From positions 49,328,719 to 49,392,718 of the forward strand of contig NC_079487.1 in NCBI RefSeq assembly GCF_020520425.1: a stretch of DNA of 64,000 nucleotides. Reading direction: 5' to 3'. Under the pieces are notes generated by a model. That model saw only the letters and a program-made list of their open reading frames with translations. It made no database searches and was not told the DNA's origin. Shown in pieces: positions 1 through 9,822 of the stretch (position 1 is its first letter; each line of letters starts with the position of its first letter). A program made the translations under genes and the position numbers. The stretch is from Spinacia oleracea. Taxonomy: Eukaryota; Streptophyta; Magnoliopsida; Caryophyllales; Amaranthaceae.

Positions 1-529
1 ACTTTTCAGATTAGAGTATAATCAACTCAGTTTCTGTATCCCACAAATAGGTGAGGACAATTGCTGTTAAATGTTAAAAAATGAAGATGATCATATAATG
101 TGGAATAAGCCCTTCTATTAAGGAGGATGGTGAAAACAACACGAGATCATGTGTGCAATAAAGGGAAGATCTCTTCACAAGAAAATTTGAAAGATCAAAA
201 GGATTTTCTTTACAATAACAACATAAATGGGTTAGGTTCTATTAGGCAGGTGTAACAACTACGGAGTATAAGTCTTGACATGAAAATATAGTAGCTGGAT
301 AAACTATACGAAATATATTGGAACTACTATGGAATAAAAAATTAAACAACTTCAATATAGATCGAGGGAAAAACTGAACCTTCATGGGGAAGGCTCACCC
401 TAACTTTTATTGATTGAGCCGTTGGAGCATTAACCACTATCTATTTCTCATTCTTGCATTTCAGTAATGCTTCTTATGACTTTCTCTTTCTGAAATAGGT
501 CTGACTTACTGTAGAGATTACAATGTGAT

Positions 530-597
530 AGCTTTTCTACTTTGTAAAGTGAAGAAGTAGCTTTTCTAGCTTTTCTACTTTGTAAAGTGAAGAAGTA
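530..597. repeat. 38-bp-period direct duplication
   Basis: A stretch beginning AGCTTTTCTACTTTGTAAAG at 530 recurs at 568 with about 29 matching bases. This looks like simple replication slippage. Confidence 0.8.
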
Positions 598-837
598 ACA
601 CATATACTTCGTATATCAATGAACCAATAAATTCAGGAACTCAAAAGAAGATTCCACTTAATGTAATAGGCACAAATAGTTTACCATATTAATGTGAAGG
701 ATATGCCTAAGAAATGACCCAAAATATCTCCTAGGATATTAGGTAGTGCAATACGGAGTGTAATTCAGTTAATAGTATCTTAAGGAAAAAAGATAAGTGA
801 GTGAGGTAGAGTAGCAATTACTATTCTGAGTTGTTTA

Positions 838-893
838 ATCATATAGTTTCTCATGGCATTGTTTGATCATATAGTTTCTCAGGGCATTGTTGT
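838..893. repeat. 28-bp tandem duplication
   Basis: The unit starting ATCATATAGTTTCTCA at 838 is repeated at 866 with one clear substitution (T/G before GGCATT). Confidence 0.8.
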
Positions 894-979
894 GGTATTT
901 CTCCCCCTTTATCCTATTCCCAGTATATGGTAATGCATAGTTTTTGGTTCTTCAAATTTTACTGTAATTTCATCATAAT

Positions 980-1415
980 TGTTCTGGTGTTGAAGTGGAT
1001 GAAACAATGGGCTTCGAATGAAGGCCCTTTTGTGTGTGTTGAAGATCTTACTAGCTCGAATGTGTCGTGTCCAAATCAACCTGCACAATAAACAAGTTAC
1101 TAGCCTCGGGGGTGTTTCCGAGGAAAGCCCCTCCGATGCCTAAGTAAGAACAATGCTCGGATTCTAGAGAGAGACGTTCTCTAGAAGAGTAGTCTTAAGG
1201 CGTGAAATGGACGTACCTTGGGGTGTGTGCCTTGGCGGCTTATTTATAGTGTTTGAGTAGTAAATGTGCCCATAGGTCATTTATTACTATTTGGGCCTTG
1301 GACCTCTAGGGTGGCTGACAAGCCAAGGGAATTGGTCGTGGGTTGATATTGCTGTATAGAGCCTTTGGGCTTTGGACTTAGAGGCCCAATTGATTTCCAA
1401 TTGGGAGCCCAAACA
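980..1415 (-). repeat. 3' LTR of the gypsy element
   Basis: This is the left copy of the 436-bp LTR. It is the 3' LTR because the element reads on the minus strand. It differs from the right copy at about nine positions, for example GGGCTTCG here against GATCTTCG at the right. Confidence 0.93.
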
Positions 1416-1430
1416 ACATGCCCCCCCAGA
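1416..1430 (-). other. polypurine tract next to the 3' LTR
   Basis: On the minus strand a CTGGGGGGG run lies immediately upstream of the 3' LTR start, where plus-strand priming of gypsy elements occurs. The assignment rests on position and composition. Confidence 0.6.
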
Positions 1431-1620
1431 CCCGGTCCATTTAGGAATAAATGGGTGGGTTTCCAAGTTCCAGAAGTTGAAAGATTTCCCCCTCTTTTTT
1501 CAAAAAGGGGCGTTTGAATCCGTGCGCTAGTGGGACAGGTGTCCAAAGGACGCTTAAGATGCGGTGTCCATCGTACGGTCCAAGATAAAGCGAAAGTTGG
1601 GCGGTTTTTCGTGCCAAGGT

Positions 1621-1629
1621 CTATAAATA
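1621..1629 (+). promoter_or_regulatory. TATA box of the antisense gene
   Basis: CTATAAATA lies about 250 bp upstream of the first ATG at 1878 and just inside the element next to the 3' LTR. It points rightward, opposite to gag-pol. A possible 5'-UTR intron starts with the GTAATTTG donor near 1799. Function is inferred from position only. Confidence 0.5.
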
Positions 1630-1877
1630 CTCGACCCAAACAACATTTCAAACTTTATTCACCCAAATTTCTCTCAAGCTTTCCCAGAAATCCGGTGACA
1701 TTCCTTGTGAGTTTTCTTCATATCTTCGTGAATTCGTCAAGAATCAGCTTCGGATTTTCACTTAGTTCAATTTATCGGCAATTTCCGCTCCGGAAAAGGT
1801 AATTTGTTTCCCTTTTGTTTCTTTCGTTCCCCCGCTCTCTGTATCTTCGGCATTCTGCCTTTTTCGAAGTTCTTGTC

Positions 1878-4800
1878 ATGGCCGGAGGAAGGTGGAAGAG
1901 GAAGTTCAACACAGCGTCCTCTTCTAGTGGTTCGGAGGAGGATGTGAGGAACGTCCCTTCCGAGGTTGAGGAACGTTCGGGAAGCGGAGCCCAAGCTGGG
2001 TCGAGCCAACGAACTGGGGCCACTGGTTGATTTGTGGTTCGTCCTTTCTTCCCGAGGAGGTGGGAGGAGGCGGATCCCGAGGGTAAGCTTGCAGCGCTGT
2101 TTAACGACCCTACCGAGATCGCTGGTCCCGACGGTACTGCTGTTGAGGGGGAGTGGTTGGTTGCCGCTCGGAGGGAGCGTTATGATCGGCTTGCCGAGGA
2201 TCTATACGGCATTCAGTATGCCTTGGGCTACTGGTGCGAGCTTCCTCTTCAGCCACATGCTCGGGTGACGAGGCCGCATCCTGGCAGGATAGCGGTGTAT
2301 CTCCACCATTTTGATTACGGGCTTAGGTTCCCTCAGGACCCCTTCGTGTCCCGCGTGTTGGAGGAGTATAATATCTCCTTGGCTCAGTTGACGCCGAAGT
2401 CCATGCGTCACATAATCTCTTACCGCTGGACGTGCGATTTCCTCGGTTACCCTCCATCTATTGAGGTTTTCAAGGAAATGCACGAGCTGGCGAGGAACCA
2501 AAACGTGGAGCACGGCTGGTGGGCAATTAGCAACAAAAGGCTTCGGAAGGGGGACTCGCAGTACATAACTGCGTTTCCTTACGTCTCCTCGGTTCACAAC
2601 TGGAAGAAGCAATGGCTTCTAGTGCGGGTGCCTGTGGATCCGAAGCATCCTCATTACTATTCCCCACCGAAGTGGTTCGTGAGGGTGGACCCGGAGATGT
2701 CAAGGGTCGGTCCTGTGGATCTGGGAAATCCGGATCAAGTAGCTCTGTTGGAGTGGTTCCGAGCGAAGTCAACTAGGGAGCCTATGCACTGGCTTCCTAA
2801 TTTTTATTATATCACTCGGGAGGCTATCCTTGCTGTTGCCGGTCTCAGTAGGATCTATGATAGGGGTGAGAATTCTCGTGCTGAGATCGTGCTTCGACGG
2901 AGGTGTTCGCCTCTTTCTTGGCTTGTTTGTGACTGACCTTTTTTCCTTTTCTTTGTGCAACATTTGGTGAGGCCGCTCTTGATCCCGAGGTGTTGGGATA
3001 CAAGTTGGAAGGTGGGGAAATTCTTTCTAACTGCCCTCCTTACGATTTCAAGGCTAGCAACCCTCGGCAGCCGAGGTTAGAGAACGCCCGGTTTTCGGCT
3101 CACGCCTTGGCCCATATCGACGACGTTCGGGCCGATCCTTGGTCTGCTGATCGTCCTGGTGACGTGGTTCCGAGACAGACTGTTCTCCCTGAACTGGTAA
3201 CTACTTCTAATCCGGTAACTTTCTTGCTGTTTGCTTGTGTGGTACTCCGCCTTTTTTCCGATGTGGGGGCTCATCTCGTTTTATCCTCGTGCAGGGTCCC
3301 GAAGCGACAGTTGCCGCCCCAGTTGTCTCATCTGCTTCGTCTCCTCCTTCCTTCGCTGTTCCCAAGGTGAGTGTCCACTTCTCGTTTTTCGTTCTTCTGC
3401 AGGTTTTTCTTGCGTTCTTACTTTCCTGTGTTCTCCAGGAGTCGCAGAGGTTAAAAAAGCGGAAGTCTTCGGAGGACGAAGCTTCTCGAAAGGGGAAGTC
3501 GGCTGCTAGGGAGAAGTCTCTAAGGAGGAAGAAGAAGAAGTCTTCGAACTTCTCTAAGGTAACCCCCCGCCCCGAGGTTCTCGAGTTTCTGAGCCAGCGA
3601 CCTTTTTTGACTAAGGAGAGGATTCAACAGGTTGTTGCCTCGGATCCCAGTCTTGCTGAAGCAGGGGAGCGGTATCTTGCTCGTCAAGAGAGAGAGATGG
3701 TTCTTCGTGAGAACTTGCGTCGCTTCATCCCTGTTCCGGGCCAGAAGCTGAAGAGCGTCGCTGTGTTGGTGCCCAATGAGCAAGTGGACCAACCTTTGGC
3801 CGAGGAGGCTACCATTCCCTCGCCGCTGAAGCCTTTGGGGGTGATCGTTGAGGACATCACCCTTGAAGTGGAGAGGGAAGAGGAGGATATTCCGATTGCT
3901 CCCGCCGAGGTGCATGCTCCTGAGGGTGCTGATGCAGTAGGCTCGGAGGAGGATCCGAAGACTCCTCCAAGGGTGCTCATGGATCTCACTGCTTCAGATG
4001 CCGCGGAGGATGTCCCTTCGGCGGCGGAGGGTGCTGAACAACCTTCCGCTTTGGGTTTATCTAAAGGGGGTGCTTCGGAGGGGCGTGGTACGAAGCGGCG
4101 CCGTGAGACCTTGGGCTCCACTTCTACCTCTGTTTTGGAGGGGTTGGTTCATGGCGACCCGTGCTCCGAAGTTCCTTTAAAAAGGATTCCTTTGGAGGTT
4201 CGGGAGACCATGGCCCGCTACGCTCGCCCTGCTGTCTTGGGTGAAGACCCTGCTGCCTATGCGACCTCCATGATTGGCCCCGAGGCGGCCCATGAGAACT
4301 TGCTGCGCGGGGTTCCGCAGTTTCGCATTCCTGGGGAAGTGTCGAACCACCCCACCAAGATGGCTCAGTACCATCTCAACGAGGTAATTTATACTTTGCT
4401 TATTTTTGCTTATTGCTTTTCCCTCTTTTGTTTTTGTCGTCAGCTAATTTCGTTTCCTCTTTTAGGTCGCCTATTGGAGCTCTTTATCTGCTGTATGCCA
4501 ATCTCATGATGAGAGAAGGCTCCAAAGGTTCGAGGCACTCTACGCTCGGGACATTCCCAACCTTGACCAGAAGTTCAGTTTGGTCGTCTCCGAACTTGCG
4601 AAGGCAAGGGAGGAGGTTGCCGAATTCACCAAGGAAGGGGGGAATGCCCTGATGGAGATTGGAAAGGAGGTTGGCATTCTCGCTTTCCAAGTAGAGGAGG
4701 AAGTTGAGAGGTACAAGGCCGAGTCGAAGAAGCATGCTGCTGAGAAGGCTGACCTGGAGAGCAAGCTCCAAGGTAAAGACACCACGATTGTCGGTCTTCG

Positions 4801-5197
4801 GGAGAGCAACACGAAGCTTCAGGCCTCTGTCGACCGAGTTCCTGTTCTTGAGGATGACATCAGGCGTCTGAAGGAGCAGGTTCGTGACCTTGAGCAGAGG
4901 GGCTCCAATATGTACACTGTCGAGCAGTGTCAAGACATTTACTGGGAGGGGATCCTCGGCTGCCGTAGGATGTTCGCCAAGAACATGCCTGATTTTAAGT
5001 GGGCAGAGAATGTGTCCAGGTGGCTCGCAGCCGAGGACAACCAGGTGGAGTGTCAAGCTGACAGGGATGACGCTGCCAAAGCTCAGGAGGCAGCTGCTAA
5101 GGAGGCGCAAGCTCGGAAGGTTGCTTCGGAAGGTGACACCACTACGGGAGGTGCTTCCCAAGCTACTCCCCAGGGGCCTGCTGGTGAAGTCCCTTAG
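1878..5197 (+). pseudogene. antisense accessory gene of the gypsy element (Transposase_28 'putative gypsy type transposon' family), one nonsense codon
   Basis: Function is unknown; proteins of this kind are found as extra reading frames in Tat-lineage elements. Exon 1 begins at ATG 1878 (MAGGRWKRKF) and runs to about 2900, with one in-frame TGA at 2028-2030; the region after it contains the family core (YLHHFDYGLRFPQDPFV followed by an AQL-P motif). Later exons join in phase 0: 2972-3196, 3295-3366, 3439-4383 and 4466-5197, with introns at 3197-3294, 3367-3438 and 4384-4465 bounded by GT and AG. The first junction (about 2866-2971) is unsure because the best GTGAG donor is out of phase. Exon 4 has a basic Lys/Arg stretch and an acidic linker; exon 5 is a long Glu/Lys-rich likely coiled coil ending GPAGEVP. 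It lies opposite to gag-pol in strand and has its own TATA box. Family assignment is from motif memory, not a search. Confidence 0.72.
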
Positions 5198-5463
5198 GAA
5201 CTCGGGCAACCGTCTTCTTCAGAGTCGGTTGGCTCCAGTTGAGGGTCTCCAAACTTGTGCTTAACACTCTCCCCTTTTGCCTCGGTTCTGCGTTGTACTT
5301 TAATAATTTCTTTTTTTGTTTTCCTAGTACTTCGGTAGGCCGACATTTTGTCTATTGATCTGCCGATTTTAGCTCTTAGGTCATTTTGTTTTCAATTTTT
5401 GAGGGCTCCTCGGGCTGTGCCGAGCTTTAGTTGGTATGATTGTACTTGTCCCCCCAAATATTG

Positions 5464-5469
5464 AATAAA
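5464..5469 (+). terminator. possible polyadenylation signal of the antisense gene
   Basis: AATAAA lies about 265 bp past the stop of the antisense gene, after a T-rich stretch. Plant poly(A) signals are loose, so this is only a candidate. Confidence 0.35.
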
Positions 5470-5659
5470 AAATGACTTTGCTGTTTCGTATTTTACCGAA
5501 GCGTCTGTTTTTTTGAATCCACCATTTTGCTAAGTTGTTTCCTTGTTTGCGAGCTCTCCCAATCCGTAGATTTTCTAAGACTCGTTTCGAGCTTTGCTTA
5601 GGTTATGCGGGTGGATTTGATAGCTTTAGACTTGTCTTTGATTTCCTTGGAGTTTCGTT

Positions 5660-6040
5660 TCCGAGCTCCTCAGATTCGAGGGGCTGTTAGGAGGCTACTC
5701 TGAGCTTTTTAACACCTGTTGACGTATTTAAAGTCTGCTTCTAAGCTCTTCAGATCCGTGGATCTGTTTTAGGAGTGCTTTTGAGCTTTTTAATGTATGT
5801 AGTGTTCAGAGTCTGCTTCTGAGCTTTCTGATCCGTGGATCTGTTGAGTCTGCTTTTGAGCTCTTTTAATGTTTGTAGACATGTCTAGAGTCTGCTTTTG
5901 AGCTCTTCAGATCTGTGGATCTGTTGAGTCTGATTTTGAGCTCTTTTAATGTTTGTAGACATGTCTAGAGTATGCTTTTGAGCTCTTCAGATCTGTGGAT
6001 CTGTTGAGTCTGCTTTTGAGCTCTTTTAATGTCTACTTCT
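5660..6040. repeat. about 80-bp tandem repeat, 4-5 copies, inside the gypsy element
   Basis: Units beginning GAGCTCTTCAGATC recur at about 5740, 5821, 5901 and 5981, giving a period of 80-81 bp, with GTGGATCTGTTGAGTCTG as the common core. The array lies between the antisense gene's 3' end and the end of integrase, where the two genes converge. The rest of 5200-6440 shows no open frame. Confidence 0.75.
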
Positions 6041-6439
6041 GTTCTTCCGATTTCTTGTGGTTCGGGAACCTGGGCAAGAAATCGCAAGTCTGATTTAGTT
6101 ATGAGTTTCGGGGATCCGTGGATCTGAGCCGAGCTCTTTATAACTTCGAGACTTTTTTGCGAACGGAATGTCCCTGGGTACCGCAAATCCGAGGATTCCG
6201 GACGGTACCTTGCGGGCTGTTTCGAATTAGCTATTTCTTGGGCCTTTTGACCCCAGGAAATGGCTACTTCGGGTTGATTTTAGCTTCGGATTGATCAGAT
6301 CCGAAGTTGCATGTATTCGTATAAAAACATAGTGATAGAAAAAAAAAGACATAGGGATATGTTTAATGAAACACATGGTGCCAGTGGCTTTCCTCTTCTC
6401 ATTAAACGACTTACTTGGAGTACAAAAGGAGGGGTGAGA

Positions 6440-7719
6440 TCATACAAAATATTTCTTGAGAACATCGGCATTCCAATGGTTCTTCAAGATTGTTCCATCT
6501 AACTGTTTAAGCATAAAGGTGCCAGTCCTCTTTTCAGAGTGGATGATGTATGGTCCTTCCCATGTTGCCGAGAGTTTCCCGTGGATCTTTCCCTTCTGAA
6601 CTGCAACAGCATTTCTGAGCACTAGGTCACCGACCTTTAGAGGTCTGGCGTTGACTCTTCGATTGTAGTGCTTGCTGACTCTTTGCTGGTAGGCTGCGTT
6701 GAGAGTCCTGGCTTCGTCCCGAGCCTCATCTAGTAGATCCAAGGATTCAGACAGAACTTGATTGTTGCTTTGCCCATGGCTTCCATCATACTTGTTGTAT
6801 GCTTGGACCCTTAGGCTTTCTGTTCCGATCTCTACAGGGATGACAGCTTCGGAACCGTAAACCAAGTGGAAGGGTGTTGGTCATGTGGCCTCTTTCTCGG
6901 TGGTCCGAAGGGACCAGAGTGTCCCAGGGAGCTCCTCTAGCCATTTGCTCTTTTCGTCTTCGACTCTCTTCTTGAGTGCATTGAGGATGAGTTTGTTTGC
7001 GGCTTCGGCTTGGCCGTTGCTCTGAGGATGGCACACTGCTGAGTAAGCGAGGCGGATACCGAACTGTTCACACCATCTTTGCAGTGGTGTGTTTTCGAAT
7101 TGTTTCCCGTGGTCAAAGACCATTAGCCCGGTATCCCGAACCTTGTGATGATATTTTGCCAAATGAACTTGCGGACCTGTTGCTCCGTGATGGATGAGAC
7201 TGCCTCGGCCTCAATCCACTTACTGAAGTAGTCGACCCCTACAATCAGCCACTTTTTCTGATTCACTGCCGAAGGGAATGGACCGATGATATCCAAACCC
7301 CATTGTGCAAATGGTAAGGGGTAGAGTGTTGCTTGCTGGGTTTGGGCTGGCTGGTGGATTGCAGGTGCGAACTTTTGGCATTTCTCACATTTCCTTGTCA
7401 GCGCCTTTGCTTCGGAGACCATGGTGGGCCACCAGAATCCGGCCCTTAGTGCCTTGTGTGCCAGTGCCCTGCCTCCGATGTGATTTCCACATATGCCGAG
7501 GTGGATTTCCCTTAGGATATAATCGGCATCGGTTGGGCCTACACACTTCAGCAGTGGGGCTGAGAATGACTTCCTCATGAGCTCTCCGTTGGCGTCAATG
7601 ATTAACCACTGGTTGAACCTTTTCAGCTTCCTTGCTTGCAGCTTGTCTTCGGGAAGTTCTCCCCTCTCTTTGTACGCAATGACTGCGTCCATCCAGCTCG
7701 GTCTGGGCGCACATTGCAC
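6440..7719 (-). pseudogene. integrase of the gypsy element (three broken pieces)
   Basis: Integrase joins element DNA to the host chromosome. The first piece (7719-7123) has the N-terminal zinc module (H73, H80, C111, C114 of that frame: GICGNH then CEKC) and the first catalytic Asp in WGLDIIGPFP. The second piece (7162-6881) starts after a frameshift at about 7125-7135, with the second Asp in VFDHGKQF and the catalytic Glu in PQSNGQAEAANK. A TGA at 6881-6883 then interrupts the frame, and the third piece (6865-6440) is the C-terminal domain (LVYGSEAVIPVEIG through WEGPYII). The frame is also shifted against the upstream RNase H near 7700-7725. Without repair of these breaks it cannot be made as one protein. 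The family call is secure from the HHCC and DDE order. Confidence 0.92.
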
Positions 7720-8366
7720 ACTGTGGGGGGTGGCATGTCAATGCTTGTTTCTTGGTGTACTTCCACATGGACTGACCTGTTTAGGTTGGTGAGCGTTGAG
7801 CTTGCAAGTTTGGATAGTGCATCTGCTTGTGCGTTCTGACCTCGGGGGATGAGTATGACTTCGAAGGATCTTAACTTTGACGTTAAGGATTTGATTTTTG
7901 CTAGGTAAGCTGTCATGCTTGGCCATTTGGTCTCATACTCCCCTCGGATCTGGTTGGCAACGAGCTGAGAATCAGTCTTGAGACAAACATGTTCGGCTTC
8001 CAGAGATAAGCACAGCTCTATTCCTGCGATTGCGGCCTCGTATTCGGCCTCGTTGTTGGTTGCTTTGAAACCGAACTTTAGGGCGTACTCTATGCTCTTT
8101 CCCACTGGGGGTATCAGTACTACTCCGGCTCCCGAGCCGTTCACAGTGGAAGATCCGTCGGTGTAGACCTCCCATGTCCTTTTGGTGTCATCTAGCATTT
8201 CCTGATATGAGCATTCGGCCAAGAAGTCTGCGAGCGCTTGCGCTTTGATGGCTGTCCTTGGCTGATACTTGATCCCGAACTCAGATAGCTCGAAAGCCCA
8301 TGCAGCCAATCTTCCCGATCTCTCTATTTTGTCTAGCACTTTCTCTAGTGGTTGGTCAGTTAGCAC
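7623..8366 (-). pseudogene. second (archaeal-type) RNase H domain of the gypsy element
   Basis: This frame carries a complete RNase H fold signature: Asp70 in VYTDGSS, Glu108 in NNEAEYEA, Asp132 in TDSQLVANQI and Asp182 in NAQADALSKLA. A second RNase H after the reverse transcriptase's own one is known from Tat-lineage gypsy elements. Its start is the continuation of the RT/RNase H frame, which is knocked out of register by about one base near 8391: the frame before reads RKLRPISIPIK and stops, while the other frame restores the expected sequence into LTDQPLEKVL. All four acidic residues are kept, so decay here is due to frame, not to loss of active site. Confidence 0.9.
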
Positions 8367-8368
8367 CC

Positions 8369-9822
8369 CTATTTGATGGGAATCGAAATAGGTCTCAGTT
8401 TCCGAGCTGCTACCACCACCGCGTATGCTACTTTCTCAATGAGCGGGTACCGAGTTTCGGCGTCTGTCAAGGTTCGGCTGGTAAAATAGATTGGCTGTTG
8501 CTTCTTTTCCTCCTCCCGGAGGAGTACTGCGCTTACGGTTTCGGGGCTCACTGTGACGTACAAGTACAGAGTTTCCCCTTCTTTTGGCCTGGCTAGCGTC
8601 GGCAGTTGAGCTAAGTGAGCCCTGAGTTGCTGGAATGCGTCTCTTTGCTCTTGTTCCCATGTCAACTCGGGGTCCATTTTCCTCGGGACGCCTTTCTTTT
8701 TGATGGGTTCTGCTTCTCCTCCTGGGAGGGTCTTAGGTTTGAGAGCTTTAAAGAAGGGTGCCCCTTTATCCAAAGCTTTCGATATGAATCTTGACAGTGC
8801 GGCTAACCTGCATGTTAGCCTTTGTACGTCTCTCTTTGTCTTCGGCTCGGGCAAATCTAGCGCGGCCTGGACCTTGTCCGGGTTCGCGTCTATTCCCCTT
8901 TCGCTCACCATGAATCCGAGGAACTTCCCTGATTTTACCCCGAACACACATTTCTTCGGGTTCAATTTCATGTTGTATTTCCTCAGGTTGGCGAAGGTCT
9001 CAGCCAAGTCTTTGATGTGATCTTCTTCTTTCACGCTTTTTACTATGGAATCGTCCACATAAACCTCGACGTTCCTTCCCTTTTGATCGGCGAACACGTG
9101 ATCAACTAGTCTTTGGTAGGTGGCTCCGGCATTTTTCAATCCGAAGGGCATCATTCTGTAGTTGAACACTCCCGCGCTTGTGATGAAGGCGGTCTTCGCT
9201 CTATCGTCAGGGTGCATGAATACTTGGTGGTAACCTGAAAAGGCGTCCATGAAGCTCAGCAATGCATGACCACTGGTGAGTCCACTAGCTGATCTATCCT
9301 CGGGAGGGGATAGCAATCTTTTGGGCAGGCTCGGTTCAGATCAGTGAAATCGACTCACATGCGCCATGAGCCATTCGCTTTCTTGACCATGACCACGTTG
9401 GCCAACCACTTGGGGTACATGCATGGATCGATGAAGCCTGCCTCTTGCAGTTTCTTTACTTCTTCGGCGATAGCTTTGTTTTTCTCCGAGGAGTAGTTTC
9501 TTTTCTTCTGTTTGATTGGCCGAGCTTCGGGACCGACATCCAACTTGTGACAGATCATCTTCGGATCTATCCCTGGCATGTCAGCCGCCGACCATGCGAA
9601 AATTTCTTTGTGATCCCTCAGCAATTGGATCAACTCTATTCGAAGTCCCGAGCCTAGGCCTCTGCCTATTCGGATACTTCTGTCTGAACCATCCTCTAGG
9701 GGAATATCTTCCATTTCTTGGTCTGGTTCGGGGGAAAGGGTCTCTGGTCGAGCATCAACCTCTGCGGGCTTTACCAGACCTCTTGGCCTCTTTTTCTCCA
9801 CCTGGGGGAGGGCTCTTCTCAT
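8369..9822 (-). pseudogene. reverse transcriptase and first RNase H of the gypsy element
   Basis: The reverse transcriptase copies element RNA into DNA. The upstream piece (9822-9355) holds the start of the RT domain (LVKPAEVD... then PKWLANVVMVKK). It stops at a TGA (9355-9357) right after NGSWRM, where a Cys codon is expected in this family. After another frameshift near 9264-9285 the frame at 9316-8369 has the FMDAFSGYHQ motif with the first catalytic Asp, the YVDD box (9061-9050), the FLGFMVSERGI motif and the RNase H start (LYLYVTVSPETVSAVLL). The frame is also shifted relative to gag-protease near 9800. Three breaks in one domain make it inactive as written. Confidence 0.92.

Larger units (their letters stand above)
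1..974. other. unassigned AT-rich flank
   Basis: No convincing coding region, RNA gene or element end is visible in these 974 bases. The only structure is two small direct duplications, listed separately. The sequence continues across the gypsy insertion into 12666 onward, because the two sides are joined by the ATAAT target duplication. Confidence 0.6.

Noticed and set aside
3235-3438. Continuous open frame through two introns of the antisense gene
   Set aside because: Clear GT-AG introns with T-rich ends interrupt it; the open reading through 3367-3438 is by chance multiple of three.
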